Below the pieces are notes generated by a model, which worked only from the letters and a program-made list of their open reading frames with translations, had not been told where the DNA came from and searched no databases. Shown here in pieces: positions 1 to 7,905 of a stretch of 14,504 nt of DNA. The stretch covers positions 1 to 14,504 of the forward strand of contig JANXXY010000255.1 in the NCBI GenBank assembly GCA_025350365.1. The letters are read 5' to 3'. How positions within the stretch are numbered: position 1 is the first letter of the stretch; every line of letters starts with the position of its first letter. The position numbers and the translations under genes are program-made. The DNA comes from Bacteroidales bacterium (GTDB lineage: Bacteria; Bacteroidota; Bacteroidia; Bacteroidales; JAAUTT01).

Positions 1-2
1 AA

Positions 3-527
3 AAATACAGAACCGGATTAGAAGTGATCCAGATGTTGGTTGATATTGTCAGTAAAAACGGAAACCTTCTCATAAACGTTGTACAAACTCCCGAAGGAGA
101 CCTTGAACCAGACGTTTTGGCAATTTTGGATGAAATTGGAAAATGGACTCCTGCCAACGGAGAAGGTATTTATGGATCGCGTCCCTGGAAAGTATACGGC
201 GAAGGGCCCTCGACAGTTAGAAAGCAAGAAAAGGGAAGATTTGGCGGATTAAAAGATGTACGTACATATTCGGCTGCTGATATACGTTTTACGGTTAAAG
301 GCGATACGCTTTTTGCATTTTGCATGAAGGTACCAACCGAAGATATAAAAATTACTTCGCTGGGCAAAACCTCTAAACTGAACCACAAAGATGTTGCTTC
401 GGTTAAAATGTTGGGAAGTAATGAGAAACTGGTTTGGAACCAGCAGGACGATGCCCTTGTTATTACTAAACCCTCACAATTGCCCGATTGGCAGGTGGTT
501 TCTTTTGCGATTGAGTTCAAAAAGTAA
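3..527 (+). CDS. Alpha-L-fucosidase (GH29), C-terminal part, 5' end outside window
   Basis: The reading frame is open to the left edge of the window, so only the last 174 residues are present. The stretch beginning MLVDIVSKNGNLLINV, followed about 20 residues later by EIGKWTPANGEGIYGSRPW, is the characteristic end of the GH29 catalytic barrel in alpha-L-fucosidases. These enzymes remove terminal alpha-L-fucose from glycans. The last roughly 90 residues form the usual C-terminal beta-sandwich, with a strand pattern like VKMLGSNEKLVWNQQDDALVI. The catalytic nucleophile and any signal peptide lie upstream and cannot be judged, so export is unknown. In Bacteroidota such genes normally serve polysaccharide or mucin use. 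No SusC/D-like gene is visible here. The GTG at 24 is internal to the protein and is not a start. Family assignment is confident; exact substrate is not. Confidence 0.9.
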   Translation, partial: KYRTGLEVIQMLVDIVSKNGNLLINVVQTPEGDLEPDVLAILDEIGKWTPANGEGIYGSRPWKVYGEGPSTVRKQEKGRFGGLKDVRTYSAADIRFTVKGDTLFAFCMKVPTEDIKITSLGKTSKLNHKDVASVKMLGSNEKLVWNQQDDALVITKPSQLPDWQVVSFAIEFKK

Positions 528-529
528 AA

Positions 530-688
530 TTTTCACTTGCGGCTTTTATAGGAAAGAAAATCAAATCGATTGAACTTTTGGGAAGTACCAAAAAGGTTAA
601 ATGGGTGCAAAAAGCTGATGGGTTAACCATTACCAGCCCAATTGAAATTCCGGCCGTCGAAGCTATTTGTTTTAAAGTGATGTACTAA
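530..688 (+). pseudogene. Relic of a second GH29 fucosidase C-terminus
   Basis: Directly after the fucosidase stop, a different frame (open from 515 to the TAA at 686-688) has no usable start. It encodes a peptide containing KKIKSIELLGSTKKVKWVQK and then ADGLTITSPIEIPAVEAICF. This lines up with the end of the preceding gene (VASVKMLGSNEKLVWNQQ, then DDALVITKPSQLPDWQVVSF): LLGS/MLGS, a conserved K-W pair, D-x-L-x-I-T and the final hydrophobic strand are all in register. I read it as the 3' end of a neighbouring paralogous fucosidase whose body was lost, for example by recombination between tandem copies. It is not a frameshifted continuation of the first gene, because that gene already carries its own complete C-terminus. 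Confidence 0.7.
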
Positions 689-704
689 ATCACAACACAT
701 CGTT

Positions 705-740
705 AAATTTGAAAATTTGAAAATGAGAAAATTTGAAAAA
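705..740. repeat. Short AT-rich repeat of the AAATTTGAAAA type
   Basis: Three near-identical units of AAATTTGAAAA follow one another, with an ATGAG interruption between the second and third. From memory, such TTTGAAAATTTGAAAATG strings are common between genes in Bacteroidota. It lies just behind the decayed fucosidase tail. No function can be assigned. Confidence 0.5.
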
Positions 741-807
741 AAATTGGCTAATAACTAGTTACGATTAATTTCATTTTTTGAAGATGAACGCATTATCAGT
801 ACCTTAT

Positions 808-832
808 AAAATTTACCGAAGTATTAAAATAA
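808..832 (+). repeat. Direct repeat copy 1 (AAAATTTACCGAAG...)
   Basis: Copy 1 of a 25-base direct repeat that matches positions 952-976 at 23 of 25 bases. Within it, TTACCGAA (813-820) is also an inverted match to TTCGGTAA (839-846), giving an 8-base stem around an 18-base loop. Possible roles are a protein-binding site or a remnant of a small dispersed repeat; neither can be decided here. Confidence 0.55.
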
Positions 833-951
833 CAATAGTTCGGTAATTTTTCAACTTCAGCATTTTTTATAAAATGTAATACGTTGAAATACATAGGAAT
901 AAAGAATTATTTCAATATATATGTAAGTATTTCATTTTAAGAATATTGCTG

Positions 952-976
952 AAAATTTACCGAAGTGTTGAAATAA
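952..976 (+). repeat. Direct repeat copy 2 (AAAATTTACCGAAG...)
   Basis: Copy 2 of the 25-base repeat, differing from copy 1 at two positions (A to G in both). Copy 2 lacks the nearby TTCGGTAA arm that makes copy 1 part of a potential hairpin. It lies about 230 bases upstream of the broken membrane-protein gene. Confidence 0.5.
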
Positions 977-1207
977 TATATGAAAAGTAAGTTAGTAATT
1001 TGGTTTTGAATCCAAGCAGTATCGAAAGATCTGTCAGGATTTTTTAAAATTATCAAAACATTTAAACCTATATTTAAGGTTTCTTTGAATGGTTTTATTT
1101 CGTAAAAAAGGCAAAGAAATTTATGTAGAAAATTAGTATTATCCGCTTAAAGTGTTTTGATGCTTTAAGGGTTGGAAATTTTGTGACTTAATTTAAAATT
1201 TATAAGC

Positions 1208-1648
1208 ATGGAAGAATACAAAAAACAGCAATCAGACAGACTACTATTTTTGGGAGTACTTTTATTTTTTTTAGGATTGGTTGTGGGATTATTAATTCCA
1301 ATGATGGTTAATCCTAGAATGGGGTTAACAACTCATCTGTAAGGCATAATTAATGGAATATTTTTAATAGTTCTGGGTCTTTTATGGAATAGATTGGAAC
1401 TATCCACCAGATGGCTAAGTGTTACCTTTTGGCTTGCTCTGTATGGGTCATTTGCTAACTTTTTTGCTGTATTGATTGCTGCAATTACCGGTGCAGGAAA
1501 GATGATGCCTTTATCAGGAGGACAAGTAGGGCAACCAATTATAAATGGCATTATATCATTTATGCTCATAACCCTTTCTATTGCTATGTTAGTAGTGTGT
1601 ATTATCGTATTGACAGGACTTGTCAAACTTATTAATTTAAAAAAATGA
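1208..1648 (+). pseudogene. Hydroxylaminobenzene mutase-like small membrane protein, broken by an in-frame TAA
   Basis: From ATG 1208 the frame gives MEEYKKQQSDRLLFLGVLLF and continues through NPRMGLTTHL, then meets TAA at 1340-1342. The same frame resumes with GIINGIFLIVLGLLW and runs to TGA at 1646-1648. Reading through the stop gives a 146-residue protein with four membrane helices (about residues 11-33, 46-60, 68-92 and 112-140). That is the size and layout of the hydroxylaminobenzene mutase-like family, often annotated loosely as 'hydrogenase'. From memory, relatives carry HLQG where this gene has HL-stop-G, so a single C-to-T change (CAA to TAA) explains the break. Other genes here end in TAA, so recoding is unlikely. 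A restart at the TTG at 1394 would lose the first two helices. A sequencing error is the main alternative. Confidence 0.75.
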
Positions 1649-1856
1649 TAATAAAAGTCACTAAACTTTCACAATAAATGTAACATCACCCGGGTTTCTT
1701 TTCAGTCTATAAGCCAACGTTAGGAGGTCATTGAAGAGCTCAGTTCAAGCATTCATCAAAAATTTGTATATCTGGCTAAATTAAAGATTAATGAGTGAAC
1801 TAATCATGAATAAAACAGATGCTTTATATTGCTCAAAAATATGCATGTGCTGTTAC

Positions 1857-1873
1857 TGCAATTTATAATTGCA
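1857..1873. promoter_or_regulatory. Perfect 7-base inverted repeat TGCAATT-TAT-AATTGCA
   Basis: The two 7-base arms are exact complements around a 3-base spacer. It could be an operator-like site or a small hairpin. Lying between convergent genes and beside a longer stem, it may assist transcript 3'-end formation. Chance occurrence in AT-rich DNA is possible. Confidence 0.3.
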
Positions 1874-1880
1874 TCAGGAT

Positions 1881-1912
1881 AATTCCTTTTGGTTCATTTG
1901 CGAAAGGGAATT
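1881..1912. terminator. Possible terminator hairpin between convergent genes
   Basis: AATTCCTTTT pairs with GAAAGGGAATT across a 12-base loop, giving ten pairs with one G-T wobble on the plus strand. It lies 33 bases beyond the stop of the minus-strand isomerase-like gene and at the meeting point of two convergent genes. No clear T-run follows on either strand, so this is tentative. Confidence 0.4.
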
Positions 1913-1944
1913 ACTATTTCACGATGTTTTACGCATACTAAAAA

Positions 1945-2817
1945 TTAAACATCACAAATAGCAATGCATTTCCGGAGCGATGCCAGTTTATCTTCTTTAG
2001 TGGGTACAAATTCCTGTCCAACAAAACCTTTATAACCAGTTTCTACAATTGCTTTCATAATTGCCGGGTAATAAAGTTCTTGAGTTTCATCAAGTTCGTG
2101 TCTTCCCGGCACGCCTCCGGTATGATAATGACCAATGTATTGGTGGAAGTTTTTTATCGTATCAATCACATTTCCTTCCATAATTTGCATGTGATAAATA
2201 TCGTACAGAAGTTTGAATCTTTCCGAACCTACCATTTCAACAAGCGCTGAACCCCATTTTGTTCTGTCGCACTGATAATCCTTATGGCCATAACTATTCA
2301 GAAGCTCCATAATGATATTAACTCCATGTTTTTCAGCTATCGATGCCAGTTTTCTCAATCCTTTGGCACAATTAATCAAACCTTCGTTATCATTTAATCC
2401 CTCACGGTTACCCGAAAAGCATATTAAATTAGGTACTCCTGCTGCCGCAGCTTTTGGGATCATTTGTTCAAAATCAGCAATAAGTTTTTCGTGATTTTCC
2501 AAACGGTTAAATCCCTTCGGTATGCCCCAGTCGGTGGCATAACCAACAGCGCATTTAAGTCCTGCATTTTTAACTGTTCCCCAATCTTTTTCATTTAGCA
2601 ATTCAATAGATTCTATTCCCATTTGAACGCACGATTTCGAAAGGCTTTCAAGAGGTATATTGCCATAACACCACTGACTTACGGAATGGTGAATATTCCC
2701 CTTTAACTTGGTTTTAACATCGTTATTTGCCGCATGTAAACTGGTAAATGGAATTCCAGTAACTGTAACTGCCACTGTAGCCCCTGCAACACTTCCAATC
2801 ATTTGTCTACGGTTCAT
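1945..2817 (-). CDS. Exported TIM-barrel protein, hydroxypyruvate isomerase-like
   Basis: This 290-residue protein begins MNRRQMIGSVAGATVAVTVT, a twin-arginine (Tat) signal with a likely cleavage after the LHA/AA region near residue 29-31. Folded export fits a metal-binding enzyme. The mature part is a xylose-isomerase-like TIM barrel of the hydroxypyruvate isomerase (Hyi) type. Likely metal ligands or active-site residues are E171 (IIMELLNS), D206 (LLYDIYHMQ), H232 (GHYHTGG) and E269 (GFVGQEFVP), with R239 in the PGRHELD motif. The family interconverts ketose- and aldose-type sugars or sugar acids. The true substrate here is unknown, and exported members in Bacteroidota are mostly uncharacterised. 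The neighbouring fucosidase suggests sugar metabolism, but that is inference. It lies 172 bases downstream of the class V aminotransferase-like gene on the same strand and may have its own promoter. Confidence 0.85.
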   Translation of the reverse strand: MNRRQMIGSVAGATVAVTVTGIPFTSLHAANNDVKTKLKGNIHHSVSQWCYGNIPLESLSKSCVQMGIESIELLNEKDWGTVKNAGLKCAVGYATDWGIPKGFNRLENHEKLIADFEQMIPKAAAAGVPNLICFSGNREGLNDNEGLINCAKGLRKLASIAEKHGVNIIMELLNSYGHKDYQCDRTKWGSALVEMVGSERFKLLYDIYHMQIMEGNVIDTIKNFHQYIGHYHTGGVPGRHELDETQELYYPAIMKAIVETGYKGFVGQEFVPTKEDKLASLRKCIAICDV

Positions 2818-2862
2818 GAGAATTGTTTTTGATTTATTTTCATTTAGTGAATGGCGAATATA

Positions 2863-2880
2863 TAACAGAAATTGCTGTTA
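2863..2880. promoter_or_regulatory. Inverted repeat TAACAG-AAATTG-CTGTTA upstream of the isomerase-like gene
   Basis: Exact 6-base arms with a 6-base spacer lie about 46-63 bases upstream of the minus-strand start at 2817. The place and symmetry suit a repressor or activator site. No regulator is encoded nearby, so the assignment is only suggestive. Confidence 0.3.
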
Positions 2881-2989
2881 ATAGTTTATTTGTTGCGGAT
2901 TTCAAACAATTTAAGTACAAAGTCCAGATTTATGTCTGTTAAAGTTAAGCGAATATTAGGTTTTAATAGTAAAAATATCAATTGCTAAA

Positions 2990-4516
2990 TTATGATAAGT
3001 TAAACCACGATTCTATTTCTTTTTTAATAGTTCCAGTGTCACTTTTATGAATATATTCGTTTTTATTTTTCAGATAAACATAGTCGTGTTGCCATTGCAT
3101 ATGGTTTTTAACTATGTCATGAATTGCATTAGTAATAAAAAGTAATTCATTATTTGTTAATGTAGGATGCAACGAAAGTCTTACCCAGCCTGGTTTTTCT
3201 GATAAATCGCCGTTCGTAATTTTATCAGTAATTTCCTTGGATCGCTCATGGCTTACTTCAAATAAAAAGTGCCCGTATGTTCCTGCACAAGCGCAACCAC
3301 CTCTTACCTGAATACCAAATCGGTCGCTCAGAAGTTTGACAATGAGATTGTAGTGAATGTTAAGGTGATAGAACGAAATGATCCCCATTCTGCTCTCCTG
3401 TTTGTCTGCCAGAATTTTTATATCTGGTATCCTTCGCAATTCAATAAATGCAATTTGAAGTAATTCTTTTTCGCGAGCTTTGATCATTACTGTGTTCATC
3501 TCCTCTTTTAAATTGATAGCCAATGCTGTTCGTATGGCTTGAAGAAATCCAGGTGTTCCACCATCCTCACGCAATTCAATGTCGTTAACGTATTTGTAAG
3601 TTCCCCAAGGATTTGTCCAGTCTACTGTGCCGCCACCTGGATCGTCCGGAACCTCGTTCTTATAAAGTGATGAATCAAATATCAGAACACCTGACGAGCC
3701 CGGGCCACCAAGAAATTTATGTGGTGAGAAGTAAATGGCATCCAGTTTTTCTAATGCATCAGAGGGATGCATATTTATATCTTCATAAGGCGCTGATGCG
3801 GCAAAGTCAATAAAACATAATCCACTGTATTCATGCATTAATCGGGCAAGTTTATAAAATGGAGGTATAATACCAGTAACATTTGAACATGCTGTGAATG
3901 AACCTATTTTGAATGTACGATCCTTGTAAATTTCCAGTTGTTTTTTTAATTCGTCGGTGTCAACAAGCATATTATAGTCGGGTTTTAAAACAACTACATC
4001 AGCATCAGTTTCATACCAGCTGGTTTGATTTGAATGATGTTCCATATGGGTAAGAAAAACAACGGGTCTATCGTTTGCATTTAAAGATCGTTTTTCATTT
4101 TTTCGGCCTCGCAGTCCTAATATCCGTTGAAGCTTGTTAACGACGGCAGTCATACCAAATCCGGCAGTAATTATTACATCAGATGACCCGGCGTTTACAT
4201 GGTTTTTGATGAGTTCGTGAGCGTATTTATAACTCAGGGTCATACGCGTGCCCGTTTCACTGGTCTCGGTATGTGTATTCGCTACAAAAGGGCCAAATTT
4301 CTCAATAATAGTTTTTTCAATTGGAAAGTATAAACGACCACTGGCAATCCAATCGACGTAAATCATTTTTTTTATTCCTGAAGGTGTACAATATTCAGTA
4401 TCCAATCCGACAATGTTTTTCCGGAATTTGTCAAAATACTTCTCCAGGTTTTCCAACGCTTTAGTTATTAATGATATGATGTAATTAAAAAGTCCAGATA
4501 AGGATATCTGGTTCAC
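2990..4516 (-). CDS. Class V aminotransferase, cysteine desulfurase-like PLP enzyme
   Basis: This 508-residue protein (longer than the usual roughly 400) shows the fold-type I PLP signature of class V aminotransferases. EHHSN (H160) is the histidine that stacks on PLP, FIDFAASAPY (D237) contacts the pyridine nitrogen, and SPHKFLGGPGSSG (K267) carries the Schiff-base lysine. The loop RGGCACAGTYGH (C408, C410) lies where cysteine desulfurases carry the persulfide cysteine. The position of the usual SufS glutamine after D237 is alanine-rich, so this belongs to a side branch rather than housekeeping IscS or SufS. It could act as a cysteine or selenocysteine lyase-like or epimerase-like enzyme; no substrate can be named. 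The only start upstream of the domain is GTG 4516, since a stop follows in the same frame at 4529-4531; an internal TTG (L21) is an alternative. The first 30 residues are a helical extension. Confidence 0.85.
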   Translation of the reverse strand: MNQISLSGLFNYIISLITKALENLEKYFDKFRKNIVGLDTEYCTPSGIKKMIYVDWIASGRLYFPIEKTIIEKFGPFVANTHTETSETGTRMTLSYKYAHELIKNHVNAGSSDVIITAGFGMTAVVNKLQRILGLRGRKNEKRSLNANDRPVVFLTHMEHHSNQTSWYETDADVVVLKPDYNMLVDTDELKKQLEIYKDRTFKIGSFTACSNVTGIIPPFYKLARLMHEYSGLCFIDFAASAPYEDINMHPSDALEKLDAIYFSPHKFLGGPGSSGVLIFDSSLYKNEVPDDPGGGTVDWTNPWGTYKYVNDIELREDGGTPGFLQAIRTALAINLKEEMNTVMIKAREKELLQIAFIELRRIPDIKILADKQESRMGIISFYHLNIHYNLIVKLLSDRFGIQVRGGCACAGTYGHFLFEVSHERSKEITDKITNGDLSEKPGWVRLSLHPTLTNNELLFITNAIHDIVKNHMQWQHDYVYLKNKNEYIHKSDTGTIKKEIESWFNLS

Positions 4517-4767
4517 AAAAATAAAGAGTTATTTATTTCTTTAAGATAATAATAAACATCCTTTATGAAAAACTTATATTTTGGTTGGTTCTGATGATTT
4601 TTTTGCAAAAAAGAGGAATAAGGAAAGGATATTTGTTAAACTAAAGTATTTCTTGGACGAATGAAATCTTTACTATATTTTTCTTGGCTGAAAATACATA
4701 CTTTGATTTGATGTATATATATTTAATTCAAGTATATGTCTTTAATTTTTGTTTACTTTTTTATTTT

Positions 4768-4775
4768 TATCTTTG
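4768..4775 (+). promoter_or_regulatory. Bacteroidota-type -7 element (TATCTTTG) for the five-gene cluster
   Basis: TATCTTTG fits the Bacteroidota -7 consensus TAnnTTTG exactly. An upstream TTTG at 4748-4751 is a candidate -33 element, though the 16-base spacing is slightly short. Transcription would start about 4782, leaving a leader of roughly 20 bases before ATG 4801. It lies in the 284-base region separating the cluster from the divergent minus-strand gene. The rest of that region is AT-rich without other clear signals. Confidence 0.55.
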
Positions 4776-4800
4776 CCTTCTAAACTAGTTGAATGTTTTT

Positions 4801-7800
4801 ATGATAAAATACATCATAAATTTGTTGGGGATAGACGTACTGCCGAAATGGTTGTTAATCCACCTTTTATTGATGTCGCTTGCTCTGGGAGGTTTCAATG
4901 CGGTTTTTTTTATTCAAGCTGTTTCAGGGTTTTTAGCTGAAGGGAAAGTGGCTTACTTCCCTGAAATTATTGCGCTTTCAGGGGTTATTGGCTTAATGTT
5001 ATACAATTTTTATAAATATTATGAAGGAAAATTAACTTCTAAATATTCCTGGCTTTTATTTTGGTGTATTGTGCTGGTTTTATCGGGTATGTCGAAAATA
5101 CTCCCTTTAATTATTCCTGAATTTTCCCGTCCGGTTATTCAGTTTACGCTATACTTGCCGGTAATTATTCTCACTAACCAAATATTTTTTGCCATTGGAA
5201 ATAATCTTCCTATTGTAAAGGAGAATCAAAATTTAAGGCGTTTTCTTGATTCAGGTTTGATGTTGGGCGCTGCTATGGGTAGCTTTATTATTGTAATACT
5301 TACCATTGCAAAAATTTATCTTCCATATTTCCCGGTTGAGGTAATTCTGATAATTTTTGTGATCATTGACTATTTTTATATTGTCGGTCAGCTTGATTTT
5401 AAGGAAAAGAAACAAGAGGAAACAGGAATAGACTCGATGATTGCCATATTTACTGAGATTTCTCCCAAAAAAGCTGTTTTTTCTTTGGTGCTGTTTTGTT
5501 TTTTTTCTACCATAAATTTTATATTTATCGAATTTGCCTTTTTCACAGTTATTAGAAGTGTTTATACTGACATTGAAAATCTTGTTAAATTTATCGGTTT
5601 TTTTTTCGGATCAATAATGTTGGTGAATCTTGTTTTTAAAGTTTTTGTATATCAAAATCTTGTAAAAACATTCCGAATCAGTAAGGCATTGTTTTTAGCT
5701 CCTGTATTTTTTGTAGTAAGTCTTTCATTACTTAATGTTCTTTTGCTTAACCCCAGCCGTTCCATCATTTCCAGTCCCTTTACATTGGTTTTTCTGATGG
5801 TTCTGTTTAGCCGGTTTTTTGCATTTTTATTTCGGGAGTCATTTGAAAATCTTTCAGTAAAACAATATTTTATAGCGATCGAAACATTTAACAGAAAGCC
5901 ACTTTCGCGAAATTTATTTAATGTAATTGGATTCTGGTCTTTTCTTGTGGGGGGCTTAGTTTTATTAATGTTGTTGGCGTTGGATATAAAAACCTTCTCG
6001 TTTATTTTGTTCCTCAACCTGGTAGTTGCCATAGTGTGGCTTTTAGTTACTGTTTGGACATCAAATAGGTATACAAATACTATCACCAGACTTGTGAATA
6101 AACTATCGGACGGCTATAAACCAAGTTTTTCTGAACAACAAAAGAGTTTCAAGGATAGAGTCATGATTTCAACGAATCTTTCGGGGATGCGTTACCTTTT
6201 AAACTACCAACGACACTATCAGCCTAATAATTTTCTGAAAACTATTGAAGCAATACCTGTGGGGCTAAATCAAAAGTTCGACATATCAAGCTCCGGCAAT
6301 TCATTTTTACAAACTCAGGTACTCGATATTTTATCCAGTCGGGAAAAACCAATTAATTTTTATGATTCTAATGATAATATTAAAGATAAGAACATCGAAG
6401 AATTGGCTATTTCGAATAAGGTTAAAGACAGGATTGATGCCATAAAAATGATTAAAAATTCCGGGAATAATAAATTTTCTAATATTTTGAAAATGTTATT
6501 GCGGGACAACGATGATGAAGTAAAGAGGAATGCGATTATTACTTTGGCAACGTTCTACAATTACGATCTTATTAATGAGTTACTTGATTATATTAATCAC
6601 GAAGATTTCTCAGATCTTACTTCGGATGTGTTGACAACGATAGGTCAACCAGCCTTAGAACATTTAATTGGATTTTTCCACCGGACGGATATTGAGTTTA
6701 GAATTCAAGTAAAAATTATAAAGATAATCGGAAAGATCTCTACTAATCAAGCACTTAAATTTTTGCTTGACACTATTTCTTATCCTAATAAATGGATTGT
6801 TATCGAAGTTGTTAGATCCTTAAATGAAAGTAATTATAAGGTTTCCCCTACTGACGATGACATCATTTATAAAGCCATTAAATATACAATTGGCGCGGCT
6901 GCCTGGCTTTTGACAATGGAAGCAAGTATAACATCTCTGGACAGGTTAAATCCCGTTAAGGGCGCTTTAGTTGAGGAATATACAGTAACGCTTGATCTTT
7001 TATTTAAATTGTTGGCGCTCAAATATAGTGATGGGGTTATTCAAGAGGTAAAAAGGCATCTTATAACTAATTCAAACAATGAGCAGAGGGAATTGAGTGT
7101 TGAATTACTTGATTATATTATCGATAAAGAAATTAAAACATATCTTTTTCCATTATTACATAATAATAGGGTGAAAGAAAAGTTGAATCAATTAAAAGAA
7201 TTTTACCCAATTGATATTAAGAATGTTACTAATGCTCTTAGAGAGATAGTTAATACAGATCTGGCGCATGTAAGTTTATGGACTAAAGCGTGCGCTTTAA
7301 ATGCCTTAATCGATATTTTGGAAGATCTAAACTCCGACGATCTCTTTTCTCAAGTATTTAACCCTGAGCCTTTACTTTCAGAAATTGCCTTTTTTGGACT
7401 TTATAAAAAGGACTTAAAACTTACTTCAGATTTGTATAAACGTTTATCTAAAAAGGCGAAAAAACATATCGATTCCATCCTTGATACCGGGACTCACTAC
7501 GAGTATAAATTATTATTTAATAAAGTGTTAACTTTACAAAAGATTAGCTATTTCCAAAAGGTAAAAGGGCATCATTTATTGCCTTTTGCAGAAGTACTAA
7601 GTGAAGAATATCTTTCGGCAGGCAATTCAACATTTCTTCATTGTTCAGACGAAGAGGTGCTTCCTGTTTTTATGGTGCCACTTGGAGAGGTGTCCTTAGT
7701 TGATTTGCAAAAAAGGGTTTTTCGACTAAATAAAAATTATCTCTATGGACTTGGACTCTATTCCGGAGGAGTAAAATTAAATGCTTTTTCCGAATCAGTC

Positions 7801-7902
7801 GTTTTTTTGGCTAAATCTGAACAAATAGGCTCCTTGGTTATTAACTATGAGGAATTATCCGATGCTTTGTTTAAATATATTCAAAACAGTAACTTCTATT
7901 AA
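4801..7902 (+). CDS. ADP/ATP-translocase-like membrane protein with HEAT-like and degenerate CNB-like regions
   Basis: The start is taken as ATG 4801 (MIKYIINLLGIDVLPKWLLI); the in-frame TTG at 4789 is less likely. Residues 17-419 hold about twelve hydrophobic helices (roughly 17-44, 55-70, 83-104, 112-134, 152-172, 178-197, 226-250, 264-283, 297-316, 325-344, 372-394, 398-419). This suits an MFS-like transporter of the nucleotide (ADP/ATP) translocase type. Residues about 540-700 are paired amphipathic helices like HEAT repeats (for example ILKMLLRDNDDEVKRNAIIT). Residues about 910-1030 have the length and hydrophobic pattern of a cyclic-nucleotide-binding domain (PVFMVPLGEVSLVD; SVVFLAKSEQIGSLV). 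They lack the FGE...R-A phosphate cassette, so ligand binding is doubtful. It is predicted to be an inner-membrane protein with a large cytosolic C-terminus. It is the first gene of the cluster, and its TAA is 3 bases from the next ATG. Transport activity is unproven; a sensor or scaffold is equally possible. Confidence 0.7.
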   Translation: MIKYIINLLGIDVLPKWLLIHLLLMSLALGGFNAVFFIQAVSGFLAEGKVAYFPEIIALSGVIGLMLYNFYKYYEGKLTSKYSWLLFWCIVLVLSGMSKILPLIIPEFSRPVIQFTLYLPVIILTNQIFFAIGNNLPIVKENQNLRRFLDSGLMLGAAMGSFIIVILTIAKIYLPYFPVEVILIIFVIIDYFYIVGQLDFKEKKQEETGIDSMIAIFTEISPKKAVFSLVLFCFFSTINFIFIEFAFFTVIRSVYTDIENLVKFIGFFFGSIMLVNLVFKVFVYQNLVKTFRISKALFLAPVFFVVSLSLLNVLLLNPSRSIISSPFTLVFLMVLFSRFFAFLFRESFENLSVKQYFIAIETFNRKPLSRNLFNVIGFWSFLVGGLVLLMLLALDIKTFSFILFLNLVVAIVWLLVTVWTSNRYTNTITRLVNKLSDGYKPSFSEQQKSFKDRVMISTNLSGMRYLLNYQRHYQPNNFLKTIEAIPVGLNQKFDISSSGNSFLQTQVLDILSSREKPINFYDSNDNIKDKNIEELAISNKVKDRIDAIKMIKNSGNNKFSNILKMLLRDNDDEVKRNAIITLATFYNYDLINELLDYINHEDFSDLTSDVLTTIGQPALEHLIGFFHRTDIEFRIQVKIIKIIGKISTNQALKFLLDTISYPNKWIVIEVVRSLNESNYKVSPTDDDIIYKAIKYTIGAAAWLLTMEASITSLDRLNPVKGALVEEYTVTLDLLFKLLALKYSDGVIQEVKRHLITNSNNEQRELSVELLDYIIDKEIKTYLFPLLHNNRVKEKLNQLKEFYPIDIKNVTNALREIVNTDLAHVSLWTKACALNALIDILEDLNSDDLFSQVFNPEPLLSEIAFFGLYKKDLKLTSDLYKRLSKKAKKHIDSILDTGTHYEYKLLFNKVLTLQKISYFQKVKGHHLLPFAEVLSEEYLSAGNSTFLHCSDEEVLPVFMVPLGEVSLVDLQKRVFRLNKNYLYGLGLYSGGVKLNAFSESVVFLAKSEQIGSLVINYEELSDALFKYIQNSNFY

Positions 7903-7905
7903 TTG

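Larger units (their letters stand above)
689..1207. other. Gene-free stretch of 519 bases
   Basis: No open frame with recognisable protein content is present on either strand. The stretch is very AT-rich. It holds the AAATTTGAAAA repeat near its left end, two copies of a 25-base direct repeat (808-832 and 952-976) and a short inverted repeat around the first copy. It must carry the promoter of the broken membrane-protein gene at 1208, but no convincing TTTG...TAnnTTTG pair at proper spacing was found. Confidence 0.6.
1649..1944. other. Convergent intergenic region
   Basis: This stretch lies between a plus-strand and a minus-strand gene that converge on it. It holds two inverted repeats near its right end (1857-1873 and 1881-1912) that could act as terminators. 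It also holds a weak, stop-ridden helix-turn-helix-like peptide trace around 1703-1798. No intact gene was found. Confidence 0.5.

Noticed and set aside
1333..1626. Minus-strand open frame opposite the mutase-like gene
   Set aside because: The plus strand encodes the family-like membrane protein on both sides of the stop, so this is a shadow.
4516..4523. TATTTTTG on the minus strand as promoter of the aminotransferase-like gene
   Set aside because: No -33 TTTG lies at proper distance, and such strings are frequent by chance in this AT-rich DNA.
4694..4716. Inverted repeat ATACAT...ATGTAT upstream of the cluster
   Set aside because: Only six AT-rich pairs around an 11-base loop; not distinguishable from chance.
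5652..6086. Minus-strand open frame of 144 residues inside the translocase-like gene
   Set aside because: It is antisense to membrane helices of a well-supported gene and its translation has no recognisable domain; an AT-rich shadow frame.
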